Assembly: GCF_019039055.1 (NCBI RefSeq)
Contig: NZ_JAHOPB010000001.1
Location: 3,508,001 to 3,572,000 of the forward strand
Length of the DNA: 64,000 nucleotides
Reading direction: 5' to 3'
From: Reyranella humidisoli
GTDB lineage: Bacteria; Pseudomonadota; Alphaproteobacteria; Reyranellales; Reyranellaceae
Shown here: in pieces, positions 48,472-57,894 of the stretch
Position numbering within the stretch: the stretch's first letter is position 1
Layout: each line of letters begins with the position of its first letter
Notes under the pieces: model-generated
What the model was told of the DNA's origin: nothing
The model's database searches: none
What the model saw: only the letters and a program-made list of their open reading frames with translations
Made by a program: the position numbers and the translations under genes

Positions 48472-49528
48472 GCGCCTGCACCGCGCGGGCCATGAGGAGG
48501 TGCTGGGCGGCATAGGCGTGCCAGGGGCGCCAGGCGGCTGGTGCCTCCTCGTCGACCGGAGCGCAGCGTGGGTCCTGCTCCCAGTCGCCCGGTGCGCGCA
48601 GGCCCGGCCGGCGCGCGATCAGCGGCGCCAGCGCCGGGTCCCGGGCGAGGTGTCCGCCGATGGTCGCGATGTCGGCGCCGAGGTCGAACACGCGCCGCAC
48701 GCGCGCGACGATGGCCGGCAGGGTCTTCACCGATGGAACACGGATCGTCACGGCTACGGCGCTGCGTTCCGGTCGATGAGAAACCGCGACGCTGCCCCGG
48801 AGCCCCTCAAGATCGAGGCGACGGTGCCATGTATCCTTCTCGACCTTTTCCAGGCCGGGAAGCGCGCGGGCTTCGAGCGCGGCGAGCATGCCCGGCCAGT
48901 CGTAGGGCGGGCGGTAGGCAAGCATCAATGTGACGCCGTCGCGTGCCGAAGTATCGCCGCCATTCTTGCGGCGCAGCGCGCTGGGGGGCCGGTCGAACAG
49001 CGCGCGAAAGGTCTCGTTGAAGCGCCTGACGCTGCCAAAGCCGGAAGCCAGTGCGACCTCGGCCATTGGGAGGCGTGTGTCGTGCAGAAGCTGCTTGGCG
49101 AACAGGACGCGTCGGGTCTGCGCCACGGCGACGGGAGAGGCGCCCAGATGACGCTGGAACAGTCGGCGAAGCTGGCGGCCGCCGACGCCCAGCCGTTCGG
49201 CGAGCGTCTCGACACCGGCTTCGTCTTCGTCGAGCGCCCCCTCGGCGATCAGGTGCAGCGCGCGGTTCACGGTGCTGGCAGTGCCGCGCCAGGAGGGCAG
49301 GTCGGGCGCGATCTCGGGGCGGCAGCGAAGGCAGGGGCGAAAGCCTGCGTCCTGCGCCGCCGCTGCCGACGCGAAGAAGCGGCAATTCTCGAACTTCGGC
49401 GGACGCGCGGGGCAGACCGGCCGGCAGTAGATACCGGTCGAGGTCACGCCGACGAACACGCGGCCGTCGAAACGCGCGTCGTGACTCTGGAACGCGCGGT
49501 AGTAGGTGCTGCGGTCGAGCAATTCCAT
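48464..49528 (-). CDS. Ada-type regulator with truncated AlkA module
   Basis: 354 aa. N-terminal Ada metal-binding domain with Cys35, Cys39, Cys66 and Cys69 (CRPVC and CLRC), matching Cys38/42/69/72 of E. coli Ada, where Cys38 accepts methyl from phosphotriesters. AraC-type HTH follows (LAERLGVGGRQLRRLFQRHL near residue 108). Then AlkA_N-like sequence (TLMLAYRPPYDWPGMLAALE) up to RPGLRAPGDWE, and immediately the usual AlkA C-terminal end, AAWRPWHAYAAQHLLMA. The HhH-GPD glycosylase core that belongs between them is missing. Regulation probably intact; base-excision activity not. Confidence 0.88.
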   Translation of the reverse strand: MELLDRSTYYRAFQSHDARFDGRVFVGVTSTGIYCRPVCPARPPKFENCRFFASAAAAQDAGFRPCLRCRPEIAPDLPSWRGTASTVNRALHLIAEGALDEDEAGVETLAERLGVGGRQLRRLFQRHLGASPVAVAQTRRVLFAKQLLHDTRLPMAEVALASGFGSVRRFNETFRALFDRPPSALRRKNGGDTSARDGVTLMLAYRPPYDWPGMLAALEARALPGLEKVEKDTWHRRLDLEGLRGSVAVSHRPERSAVAVTIRVPSVKTLPAIVARVRRVFDLGADIATIGGHLARDPALAPLIARRPGLRAPGDWEQDPRCAPVDEEAPAAWRPWHAYAAQHLLMARAVQAHG

Positions 49529-49642
49529 GGCCGGATATTCCCACGCACCTCCGCAAGACGCTCGCGGTTTTCGGACGCGATAGCCGGACGCCGCTCGTGG
49601 CCATCGTTTGACCGCGACGCCGGAAAATGATCAGTCGCGGCG

Positions 49643-51079
49643 ATGTCTGTAACGGTCGGTTGGTCGGCGCTCCTGAAGCCGCAATGGGTGCCGCTCCTGG
49701 TGGCGCTGGTGGGTGGCGTCCTCCTGCACTCGATGAACGTGCTGATGCTGGCGACGGTGCTGCCCAGCATCGTCGAGGATGTCGGCGGCACAGCCATGAT
49801 GAGCTGGCCGACCACGGCCTTCCTCGCCTCGTCGATCGTCGCGGCGACCTGCACGGGACACCTGACCGCGCGGCTGGGCGCGCGCACGGCCTTCTGTGCC
49901 GGCGCGGTGGTCTTCGGCATCGGGGCGCTCGTCTGCGCGGTAGCGCCTTCGATGGGCGTCGTGGTGGCCGGTCGCTTCGTGCAGGGCTTCGGGGGCGGCG
50001 TGCTCTCGGCCATGGCCTATGTGCTGGTGGGCAACGCCTTTCCCGAGCCGATGTGGCCCCGCGTCGCTGCGCTGCTCTCCGGTGCGTGGAGCATGTCGGT
50101 CCTGGTCGGCCCCATGGTCGGCGGGGCCTTCGCGACCTGGGGAAACTGGCGCGGCGCCTTCTACGCCGTGACCATCCTCGCGGCGCTGCTGGCGGTTGTC
50201 GCGGCGCGATCCTTGCCGCGGGCGCGGGCAGAGAAGGGCGGCCCGGTGCGCATCGTGCCCTTCGGCAGGGTCGCGCTGATCTGTCTGGCGATCGCCGTCA
50301 TGTCGACGGCTAGTGTCGTGTCCCTGCCGCTCGCCAAGCTCGGCCTCTTCCTCGCGGCCGTCGTGCTGCTGATCGCGATGATCCTGCTCGACCGGCGGTC
50401 GACGGCGCCGCTCTTCCCGAGCGATGCCTTCTCGCCGCGCTCGGTGACGGGCGTGGCGATGACGTTCGCGCTGCTGGTCTCGATCGCTTACAGTCCGCTC
50501 TCGATCTTCGTGCCGATCTTCCTGCAGGGCCTGCATGGCTTCGACCCGCTGGCGGCGGGCTATGCGGTTGCGGGCGCGTCGATGGGCTGGACGGTGTCTT
50601 CGATCCTCGTCTCGGGCTGGTCGCCGCATGCGGCGGGCCGGATGCTCGTCATCGGCCCGCTGGCGATGGCCGTCGGCCTCGGCGGTGTCGCGCTTCTCAT
50701 GGCGACGAAGCCGGTGCTGGTGCTGCCCGTATTGATCGCCCTGGTCGGGCTGGGCATCGGCACCTGCTGGGGCTTCGGCGTCCAGAGATTGATGGGCGGC
50801 GCCCGTCAGGGCGAGGGTGCCCTTGCCGCGTCCGCGGTTGCCACCGTGCAACAGACCGGCTTCGCGCTGGGGGCCGCCGCAGCCGGCATCGTCGCCACCC
50901 TTGCGGGCCTCTCGCGCGGCCTCAGCACACAAGGTATCGAGAGCGCGGCCTTCTGGGTGCCGGTGAGTTTCGTGCCGGTTGCACTGATCGCTGCGGTTGC
51001 CGGCGTACGGTTGGCGCTCCTCGCCGGCCGCTCCGATGGTAAGAAGCAGGTCGTGACAGAAAGGGAACAAAAAATATGA
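49643..51079 (+). CDS. MFS transporter, DHA2-like drug efflux pump
   Basis: 478 aa, about 14 membrane helices by hydropathy. The N-terminal half has LHSMNVLMLATVLPSIVEDV (motif D-like) and GRFVQGFGGGVLSAMAYVLV (motif C-like region); the loop after TM2 holds TGHLTARLGARTAF (motif A). Substrate unknown; likely drug or metabolite/proton antiport. Divergent from the Ada-like gene; its stop overlaps the serine hydrolase start by 4 bases. Confidence 0.87.
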   Translation: MSVTVGWSALLKPQWVPLLVALVGGVLLHSMNVLMLATVLPSIVEDVGGTAMMSWPTTAFLASSIVAATCTGHLTARLGARTAFCAGAVVFGIGALVCAVAPSMGVVVAGRFVQGFGGGVLSAMAYVLVGNAFPEPMWPRVAALLSGAWSMSVLVGPMVGGAFATWGNWRGAFYAVTILAALLAVVAARSLPRARAEKGGPVRIVPFGRVALICLAIAVMSTASVVSLPLAKLGLFLAAVVLLIAMILLDRRSTAPLFPSDAFSPRSVTGVAMTFALLVSIAYSPLSIFVPIFLQGLHGFDPLAAGYAVAGASMGWTVSSILVSGWSPHAAGRMLVIGPLAMAVGLGGVALLMATKPVLVLPVLIALVGLGIGTCWGFGVQRLMGGARQGEGALAASAVATVQQTGFALGAAAAGIVATLAGLSRGLSTQGIESAAFWVPVSFVPVALIAAVAGVRLALLAGRSDGKKQVVTEREQKI

Positions 51080-52608
51080 GGCTCCTTCTTTCCCTGATGT
51101 TCGTCTTGCTTGGCTCCTTCGGCGCCGAGGCGCAGACCGTCACTAAGGAAAAGGTCACGGCGGCCCTGCCGAAGCTGCGGGAGCTGGCCAGGCAGGTCGT
51201 GGCCCGGGGCGAGGTTCCGGGCCTGTCCATCGGCATTGTCTATCGCGACGAGGTTGTTTTCGTCGAAGGCTATGGCGTGCGCGAGACGGGGCAGGCCGAG
51301 ACGGTGAGCGCCGATACGGTGTTTCAGCTGGCCTCGGTCTCGAAGCCGCTGGCGGCCACGGTCGTCGCCGCCCTCGTCAGCGATGGTGTCGTGACATGGG
51401 ACACGCGGATTCGCGATCTCGACCCCGATTTCGCGCTGCCCGATGCCTATCCCACCGCCCAGGTCACGATTCGCGACCTGCTCTCTCATCGCAGTGGCCT
51501 GGCGGCCAATGCCGGAAACGACATCGAGGATCTCGGCTTCAGCCGGGAGGAGATCCTGAAGCGCGTCCGCTACACGAAGCCGGGCGGCAGCTTCCGGGCG
51601 AGCTATGCCTACAGCAATTTCGGCTTCACCGCGGGCGCGATCGCAGCCACCCGGCCAACCGGCAAGGGCTGGGAGGCTCTCGCGGAAGAGAAGGTCTACC
51701 GGCCGCTCGGCATGCAATCGACCAGCTCGCGCGCGCGCGACTTCCTGCTCCAGCCCAACCGCTCGTCGCTGCATGTCCGGGTCGACGGAAAATGGACGCC
51801 GCTCGTGAAACGAAATGCCGATGCGCAATCCCCGGCCGGCGGCGCGAGTTCGAATGCCCGCGACATGGCGCAGTGGCTGCGGCTCGAACTGGGCAACGGT
51901 CGCTACGCCGGCCGGCCGATCATCAAGGAGGCCGCTATCGAGCAGACGCGGCAGCCGACCATCGTGCGCAGCACCGATCCGAAGACGGGCATGACCGGCT
52001 TCTACGGCATGGGCTGGAATGTCGACTTCCGCGACCGCGGCGTAGAATGGAGTCATGCGGGGGCCTTCAGCGCCGGCGCCCGCACGCTCGTCCATATGCT
52101 GCCCGCGGAGAAGCTCGGCATCGTCATCCTGAGCAACGCCTTTCCCACCGGTGTGCCGGAAGGGCTCGCGGCGACATTCCTCGACGAGGTCTACGCCGGC
52201 AAGCCCTCCCGCGACTGGATCGCGCACTGGAACGGGATCTACGACGAGAGTTTCGGTGCCGGTGCGCAGAAGCAGGCGATGGCCCCTTATGCCTCGCCGC
52301 CGGCCATGCCGTCGCCCCCGATGCCGTTGCAAGCCTATACGGGCTTCTACAACAACGACTATGTCGGCGACATCAGGGTCACCGAGTCAGGGGGTGCCCT
52401 GTCGGTCGCGCTGGGGCCTGCCGGCAAGCGCTTTCCCTTGAAGCATTTCAACCGCGATCTCTTCCTCTATGCGCCCTTTGCCGAGAGCCCGGGCTGGATG
52501 GTCGGCGTCACCTTCCAGATCGGGCCCGATGGGCGGGCCTCGCAAATCACCCTCGAGAATCTGGACGGGGACGGCATGGGAACACTGAAGCGGACGAGGG
52601 GCCGATAG
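51076..52608 (+). CDS. Serine hydrolase, class C beta-lactamase/DD-peptidase-like, with C-terminal DUF3471-like domain
   Basis: 510 aa with signal peptide LLLSLMFVLLGSFGAEAQ. Catalytic SxxK in QLASVSKPLAATVVA near residue 87; YxN in YAYSNFGFTAGAIA near residue 178; HxG in WSHAGAFSAGARTLV near residue 325. Residues about 410-510 form a small C-terminal domain (AYTGFYNNDYVGDIRVTESG) found in beta-lactamase-related esterases/peptidases. Acts in the periplasm; substrate could be a D-amino-acid peptide or ester. Coupled to the MFS pump gene by ATGA. Confidence 0.9.
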   Translation: MRLLLSLMFVLLGSFGAEAQTVTKEKVTAALPKLRELARQVVARGEVPGLSIGIVYRDEVVFVEGYGVRETGQAETVSADTVFQLASVSKPLAATVVAALVSDGVVTWDTRIRDLDPDFALPDAYPTAQVTIRDLLSHRSGLAANAGNDIEDLGFSREEILKRVRYTKPGGSFRASYAYSNFGFTAGAIAATRPTGKGWEALAEEKVYRPLGMQSTSSRARDFLLQPNRSSLHVRVDGKWTPLVKRNADAQSPAGGASSNARDMAQWLRLELGNGRYAGRPIIKEAAIEQTRQPTIVRSTDPKTGMTGFYGMGWNVDFRDRGVEWSHAGAFSAGARTLVHMLPAEKLGIVILSNAFPTGVPEGLAATFLDEVYAGKPSRDWIAHWNGIYDESFGAGAQKQAMAPYASPPAMPSPPMPLQAYTGFYNNDYVGDIRVTESGGALSVALGPAGKRFPLKHFNRDLFLYAPFAESPGWMVGVTFQIGPDGRASQITLENLDGDGMGTLKRTRGR

Positions 52609-52692
52609 GGCCGACACGGCGTTCCTCGCGGGCAATTGCTTTGACCGCGGCAGGCCACCGACGTTGAATGGCGACCGAGAGCGGGGAAAGAC

Positions 52693-54162
52693 ATGACATT
52701 GGTTAAGATCGACGCGAACGTCGACCGCACCTTCGCGCGCATGAATGCCGCGACCGAGAACATGGAATTGTTGGAGAGCTTCACGGCGCCCCGGGCGACG
52801 GTCGCGGAGCGGCTGCAGGCCGGCAAGGCGCTGCGCACGCAGGTGCCGCGAACCTCCCACGCCACGTTCGAGAAGGCGGCGAACCGGCCCGACCCGGTCG
52901 CCATCCTGGAAGAGCAGAACGTGTCGCGTGTCCAGAAGCTGGTGCCGGTGCGCTTTGCGCGGATGCTGGCCTCACCCTTTGCCTTCCTGCGCGGTTCGGC
53001 GGCGGTGATGACGGCGGACCTATCGAATACGCCGGTGACGGGGATGGGTGTCGGCGCCTGCGGCGACATGCATGTCTCGAATTTCGGGGTCTTCGCCTCG
53101 GCCGAGCGGAATCTGATCTTCGCCATCAACGATTTCGACGAGGTCCATCCGGGTCCCTGGGAATGGGACCTGAAGCGCCTGGCCGCCAGCGCCGCCGTCG
53201 CCGTGCGTTTCATGGGCGGCGATCGCGTCGAAGCCGAAGAAGCGGCCCACGCGATCGTGCGCTCCTATCGCAAGCGGATGCGCCGTTACGCCGACATGGG
53301 CTTTTTGCAGATCTGGTACGACCGCATCGACGAGCGGGCGGTCCTCGACACCTTGTCGCCGCGGGCGCGACGGGGCGCCGAGCGGATGATGGACAAGGCA
53401 CGCGCCAAGGGCCATGTCAGCGTGCTCGAGAAGCTGACCGAACAGGTCGGTGGCGAGCATCGCATCATCGAGGAAGTGCCGCTGATCGTGCGTGAAACGC
53501 ATACGGTGTCAGGAACGCCGGCCAACGTTGCGCTGAACGACATGCTTCGGGACTACGTCCAGTCGATTACCATCGACCGGCGCGTGCTGCTTTCGCGCTA
53601 CCGCATCGTCGATTCGGCGCGCAAGGTCGTGGGTGTCGGCAGCGTCGGCACGGGCTGCTGGGTGGTGCTGCTGCAGGGCGTCGATTCGGACGATCCCCTG
53701 TTCCTGCAGGTGAAGCAGGCGCAGCAATCGGTCCTCGCGCCCTATGTCGATCACCAGCTCAGCTTCGAGAACCAGGGGCGGCGGGTGGTCGTCGGTCAGC
53801 GCCTGGCCCAGGGCTCGCCGGACATCTTCCTCGGCTGGGGCAAGGTGGACGGCAAGGATTTCTACGTCCGCCAGCTCGCCGACATGAAGGGCAGCGTGAA
53901 GTTCAACGAGAGCGACCCGGCGAACATCGACGGCTTCGTCGAATACTGCACCCTGTGCGGCTGGGCCCTGGCGCTTGCGCACGCCAAGTCGGGCGATCCG
54001 GCGATGATCGCGGGCTACTGCGGCAATAGCGAAACGCTCGACGAAGCCATCGGCAAGTTCGCGATGGCCTATGCAAAGCAGACCGACGAGGACCACGATG
54101 CGCTCGACAAGGCGCGTCGCACCGGCCGTATCAGGGTCGCGGCGCAGGAGATGGTGAAGTAG
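52693..54162 (+). CDS. DUF2252 family protein
   Basis: 489 aa, upstream GGGGAAAG. Family landmarks: VPVRFARMLASPFAFLRGSA near residue 85, GDMHVSNFGVFASAERNLIF, INDFDEVHPGPWEWDLKRLA (kinase-like DFD region) and VVVGQRLAQGSPDIFLGW. The arrangement GDxHxxNFG...DFD resembles protein-kinase/phosphotransferase catalytic loops, so a small-molecule kinase function has been guessed; the family is uncharacterised. Confidence 0.93.
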   Translation: MTLVKIDANVDRTFARMNAATENMELLESFTAPRATVAERLQAGKALRTQVPRTSHATFEKAANRPDPVAILEEQNVSRVQKLVPVRFARMLASPFAFLRGSAAVMTADLSNTPVTGMGVGACGDMHVSNFGVFASAERNLIFAINDFDEVHPGPWEWDLKRLAASAAVAVRFMGGDRVEAEEAAHAIVRSYRKRMRRYADMGFLQIWYDRIDERAVLDTLSPRARRGAERMMDKARAKGHVSVLEKLTEQVGGEHRIIEEVPLIVRETHTVSGTPANVALNDMLRDYVQSITIDRRVLLSRYRIVDSARKVVGVGSVGTGCWVVLLQGVDSDDPLFLQVKQAQQSVLAPYVDHQLSFENQGRRVVVGQRLAQGSPDIFLGWGKVDGKDFYVRQLADMKGSVKFNESDPANIDGFVEYCTLCGWALALAHAKSGDPAMIAGYCGNSETLDEAIGKFAMAYAKQTDEDHDALDKARRTGRIRVAAQEMVK

Positions 54163-54247
54163 GCGAGCGGTCGCTTCGACCCCGGCCGAAACGACGGCGC
54201 CATTTGCCAATCTAGAACCCTCCCGTCAGCAACCGAGGGAGAAACAT

Positions 54248-54571
54248 ATGGTCGATCTGCATTCCCTGAAGGATGGGCTCATCGTCACGGCATTCTGGGA
54301 AACGAAGCCCGGAGAGGCCGATGCCGTCGCCGCCATCGTTCGTGAATACCTGCCACAGGCCCAGCGCGAACCTTGGGTGCATGCGTTCCAGATCCACCGC
54401 TCGATCGCGGAACCCGACAAGTTCTTCTTCTACGAAGTGTTCCATGACGAGGCGGGCTTCGTCTCGCATCAGGAGACGCCGCACTTCAAGGCGCTGATCG
54501 TGGGTCAGGCGCTGCCGAAGCTTGCCAGGCGCGAGCGCACGCAGCATCGGTTCATTCTTTCCGGCGAATGA
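54248..54571 (+). CDS. Putative quinol monooxygenase (ABM domain)
   Basis: 107 aa, GAGGGAG 6 bases before the ATG. Antibiotic-biosynthesis-monooxygenase fold: GLIVTAFWETKPGEADAVAA near the start, REPWVHAFQIHRSIAEPDKF, and FFYEVFHDEAGFVSHQETPH then FKALIVGQALPKL, matching YgiN-like quinol monooxygenases. Cofactor-free oxygenase or stress-linked small protein. Single gene. Confidence 0.9.
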   Translation: MVDLHSLKDGLIVTAFWETKPGEADAVAAIVREYLPQAQREPWVHAFQIHRSIAEPDKFFFYEVFHDEAGFVSHQETPHFKALIVGQALPKLARRERTQHRFILSGE

Positions 54572-54653
54572 ACCGAAACACGTAGAGTCCGAACTTCGCC
54601 AGACCAGCCGGCCGGTATCGCATAGCGTTCCCCCGTCAACCGAAAGGGGCGCC

Positions 54654-55064
54654 ATGACCGATCAGGACGTGCAGGAGTTCGTGACCCGCTTCGCTGCCGC
54701 GTGGGCATCACGCGATGGCAAGGCATTCCTCGCCTTATGGCATCCGGACGGGGTGCTGCACTCGCCGCTCTACGACCGGCCGGTGCGGGGCGAGGAGTTC
54801 GGCCAGCTCACGGACCTCGTGCGCAACAGCGCACCCGATCTCGTCTGGCAGCTTCTCGATTGGACATCCCGCGGTGACGTCGTGGTGATAGAGTGGCAGA
54901 CGACGCGGATCGTTGCGGGACAGCGCCTCGACACGCGTGGCGTCGACAAATTCCGGCTGCGCGAGGGCCGCATCGCCGAGGAGCGTGTCTATACCGACAC
55001 CGCTGCGTTGCGTGCACTGCGGCGGGGTGAAGCGATCGAGCCGCTGATGCGGCTCGACTTGTGA
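54654..55064 (+). CDS. SnoaL/NTF2-like protein
   Basis: 136 aa from the ATG at 54654; upstream AAAGGGG. Cone-fold features: VQEFVTRFAAAWASRDGKAF, LALWHPDGVLHSPLYDRPVR and DKFRLREGRIAEERVYTDTA. Usually a ligand-binding or isomerase-like domain; role not assignable. Convergent with the molybdopterin oxidoreductase gene (22-base gap). Confidence 0.85.
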   Translation: MTDQDVQEFVTRFAAAWASRDGKAFLALWHPDGVLHSPLYDRPVRGEEFGQLTDLVRNSAPDLVWQLLDWTSRGDVVVIEWQTTRIVAGQRLDTRGVDKFRLREGRIAEERVYTDTAALRALRRGEAIEPLMRLDL

Positions 55065-55086
55065 TTCCGGAGGAGGCGGGCGGCGA

Positions 55087-57129
55087 TCAGGCTGCTGCCG
55101 TTTCCTTCCAGGGCGCCACTTCGAGCCACGTGCTCTGGTAGGTCGCACCTTCGCCCATGTCGGTGTAGCGGTCCGAGCAGAGCATGTTGATCGTGCCGGA
55201 CACGGCCTCGCCCACGGGGCGCTGGCCGGGCACGAGCAGGACGCCCGGCTGGACCTCGTCGGTGACCCTGAGCATCAGGCCGATCTCGCCACGGTCGTTG
55301 AACAGGCGAACTCGGTCACCGTCCTTCAAGCCACGCCTTGCGGCATCCTCGGGATGCAGGATGCAGAAGGGCTTGCCTTCGCGCTCGCGCAGGAAGCCGA
55401 CGCCGGAGAAGGCGGTGTGGGCCTGGAAGTAGCCCGGCGCCGTCAGCAGGCGGAGAGGCCACTTCGCGGCTTCCTGGGCCTCGATCGGATCGGCTTCCCA
55501 ATCGGGCATGGGTGGCAGGCCCTGTTTGGCCAACTGCTCGGAGTAGAATTCGAGCTTGCCCGACGGCGTCTTGAAGGGCTGGCCGTCCCAGTCGTGCTTG
55601 ATGTTGAGTGGCACGCCGGCGAACAACTCGTTGCGGTCGACCTTCGAGGCGGGGCCGGTCGAGCCCTTGAAGAACTCCTCGGCGGCCTCGCGCGGCGACA
55701 GGCTGAAGATCCTGTCGGTGATTCCCATGCGCTGCGCCAGCGCCTGCGCGACATGGAAGTTGGAACGTGCTTCGCCGGCCGGCTCTACTGCCTTCTGGCC
55801 CCACTGCATCCAGTAGGCGCCATAGGCACGATAGAGATCGTCGGTCTCGAGATAATTGGCCGCCGGCAGGACGATGTCGGCGTAGCGCGCCGTGTCGGTC
55901 ATGAACGGGTCGTGCACGACGGTGAACAGGTCCTCCCGCATCAGGCCCTTCTGGACCTTGTGCACCTCGGGGCAGGTCACGACGGGATTGTTGGCAGCGA
56001 TGAACAGCGCGCGGATCGGCGGATCCTTCATGTTCAGGAGCTCTTCACCGAGGCGCAGATGGTTCACCATGCGCGCTGTCGCCGGGCCGGACGGCTTGCG
56101 CACGGCGGCATAGTTGAGGTCGCACGAGGCGGCCGTGAGCAGCAGCGCGCCGCCGCCCTTCACGCCGTAGTGGCCCGAAACACCCGGCAGCAGTGCCACG
56201 GTGCGCAACGCCTGGCCGCCATGGGTGAGGCGGGTCATGCCCTCGCCGAGGCGGATCAGGGCGGCCCTGGCCTTGCCGTACATCGCCGCAAGCTTCTCGA
56301 TGTCGGCGACGGAAAGACCGGTGATCTCGGCTGTGCGCGCCGGCGTGAACTTCGGCAGCACGTCGGCCTCGACCTTGTCGAAGCCCAGCGTGTGTTTGGC
56401 GATGTAGTCGCGGTTGGCGAGGCCGTCGCGCACGAGGATGTGCATGACGCCGAGGGCCAGCGCCGCATCGGTGCCGATCCGGATCGGCAGATAGAGGTCG
56501 GCGGCCTTGGCGCTGCGCGTGCGGCGCGGATCGATCACGACGATCGGCATGCCGGTCTTCTTGCGCTGCGCTTCGGCAAGCGCCCAGAAATGCACGTTGG
56601 TGGCCGCGAGGTCGGCGCCCCACGAGATCACCATGTCGGAATGCACGACCGATTCGGGATCGGCGCCGCCCACCGGGCCGACCGTCACTTCCCAGGCCGT
56701 CTCGCAGCAGGTGTCGCAGACCGTGCCGGCCTGAAGGCGCGAGGTCCCGAGCGCATGGAACAGGCCGTTCACCAGCCCGCGGTTCATCAGGCCCTGATGG
56801 GCGGAGTAGGCGTAGCCCAGGATGGCTTCGGGCCCGCTCTCATCGATGATTTTCTTCCACTGGCCGGCGATCTCGTCGAGCGCCTGATCCCAGGTGATGG
56901 GCTTGAACTGGCCAGAGCCCTTGGGGCCGGTGCGGCGCAGCGGCGTGGCGATGCGTTCGGGTGAGTTTACGAGGTCGCTGTCGCGGTTGACCTTGCCGCA
57001 GGCAAAACCCGCCGTGTACGGCTGATCGGGGTCACCCTGGATGCGCACAACCTTGCCGTTGTCGACATGTGCAATGAGCGAGCACATGTCGGGACAATCG
57101 TGAGCACAAACAACTCTAACGGATTTCAC
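55087..57129 (-). CDS. Molybdopterin-dependent oxidoreductase (DMSO-reductase family)
   Basis: 680 aa, starting with GTG at 57129 (AGGCGG upstream). N-terminal [4Fe-4S] ligands Cys8, Cys12, Cys16 and Cys44 (CAHDCPDMC...FACGK); molybdopterin domains with GTVCDTCCETAWEVTVGP, ISWGADLAATNVHFWALA and FIAANNPVVTCPE; C-terminal MopB binding domain LLVPGQRPVGEAVSGTINML. No Tat signal, so probably cytoplasmic, and no electron-transfer subunits adjacent. Resembles the assimilatory/biotin-sulfoxide-like branch; substrate unknown. Confidence 0.92.
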   Translation of the reverse strand: MKSVRVVCAHDCPDMCSLIAHVDNGKVVRIQGDPDQPYTAGFACGKVNRDSDLVNSPERIATPLRRTGPKGSGQFKPITWDQALDEIAGQWKKIIDESGPEAILGYAYSAHQGLMNRGLVNGLFHALGTSRLQAGTVCDTCCETAWEVTVGPVGGADPESVVHSDMVISWGADLAATNVHFWALAEAQRKKTGMPIVVIDPRRTRSAKAADLYLPIRIGTDAALALGVMHILVRDGLANRDYIAKHTLGFDKVEADVLPKFTPARTAEITGLSVADIEKLAAMYGKARAALIRLGEGMTRLTHGGQALRTVALLPGVSGHYGVKGGGALLLTAASCDLNYAAVRKPSGPATARMVNHLRLGEELLNMKDPPIRALFIAANNPVVTCPEVHKVQKGLMREDLFTVVHDPFMTDTARYADIVLPAANYLETDDLYRAYGAYWMQWGQKAVEPAGEARSNFHVAQALAQRMGITDRIFSLSPREAAEEFFKGSTGPASKVDRNELFAGVPLNIKHDWDGQPFKTPSGKLEFYSEQLAKQGLPPMPDWEADPIEAQEAAKWPLRLLTAPGYFQAHTAFSGVGFLREREGKPFCILHPEDAARRGLKDGDRVRLFNDRGEIGLMLRVTDEVQPGVLLVPGQRPVGEAVSGTINMLCSDRYTDMGEGATYQSTWLEVAPWKETAAA

Positions 57130-57191
57130 TACGCCGCCTCCCGATGGGTATCGCGGCCGTAGTGTAGCAGAGGCTTTCGAAGAAGCGGGTC

Positions 57192-57458
57192 CTACTTCTT
57201 CTCGGCGTCGGCCTTGGCTTCGGCCGGCGCATCTTTCTTGTCGCTGCCGATCATGCCGAAGCGATTACGGAAGCGCTGCACGCGGCCGCCGCGATCGATG
57301 CTCTGGCGCACGCCGGTCCACGCCGGATGCGTCTTGGGATCGATGTCGAGGCGCAGGCTGGCGCCTTCCTTGCCCCAGGTCGACTTCGTCTCGAAGGACG
57401 TGCCGTCGGTCATCACCACGGTGATGGTGTGGTAGTCGGGGTGAATCTTCTCTTGCAT
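57192..57458 (-). CDS. rpmE: 50S ribosomal protein bL31
   Basis: 88 aa, GGAGAGAG upstream. [20 protein letters not shown] at the start and [12 protein letters not shown], then [12 protein letters not shown] near residue 58 identify bL31. The zinc-binding CxxC of the C+ form is absent, so this is the Cys-free form used in alphaproteobacteria. Lys/Ala/Glu-rich C-terminal extension of about 18 residues. Divergent from cyaY across 130 bases that must hold both promoters. Confidence 0.96.
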   Translation of the reverse strand: MQEKIHPDYHTITVVMTDGTSFETKSTWGKEGASLRLDIDPKTHPAWTGVRQSIDRGGRVQRFRNRFGMIGSDKKDAPAEAKADAEKK

Positions 57459-57588
57459 GATACTCTCTCCAGCGCTTCAGGGCCGATTCCGACCGGCCGG
57501 CGCAACAGGGGCGGGGATATACAGTCCCGGCGCCGCGGCGACAAGCGGGTTGTACGGCCCCGCGGCGGCCTGTAGACCGGCCGGACCC

Positions 57589-57894
57589 ATGACCGATTCA
57601 GCCTTCGAGACCCTCGCCGACAGCCTCCTCGCGACCCTCGAGGAGGCGCTTGGCGAGCATGTCGATGCCGAACTCCAGGGCGGCATCCTGACGGTCGAAG
57701 GCGATGCCGGAACCTGGATCGTCAACAAACATGCACCCACCCGGCAAATCTGGCTGAGTTCGCCGGTCAGCGGCGCCCGCCATTACGCGTTTGACGCCGC
57801 GGCGGGCCAGTGGCTGGACACGCGCGGCGGTGGCGACTTGTTGGTGGCGCTGGGCGACGAGCTGGGGGTGGACTTGAACTGGCAGGCACCATGA
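57589..57894 (+). CDS. cyaY: Iron donor protein CyaY (frataxin homologue)
   Basis: 101 aa from the ATG at 57589; an in-frame extension to 57457 is not protein-like. Acidic first helix (FETLADSLLATLEEALGEHV) and the beta-sheet VEGDAGTWIVNKHAPTRQIW, then LSSPVSGARHYAFD match frataxin (the conserved VNKQxPxxQIWLSSPxxGPxxF core). Iron chaperone/regulator of Fe-S assembly. The last 4 bases overlap the ABC exporter start. Confidence 0.93.
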   Translation: MTDSAFETLADSLLATLEEALGEHVDAELQGGILTVEGDAGTWIVNKHAPTRQIWLSSPVSGARHYAFDAAAGQWLDTRGGGDLLVALGDELGVDLNWQAP

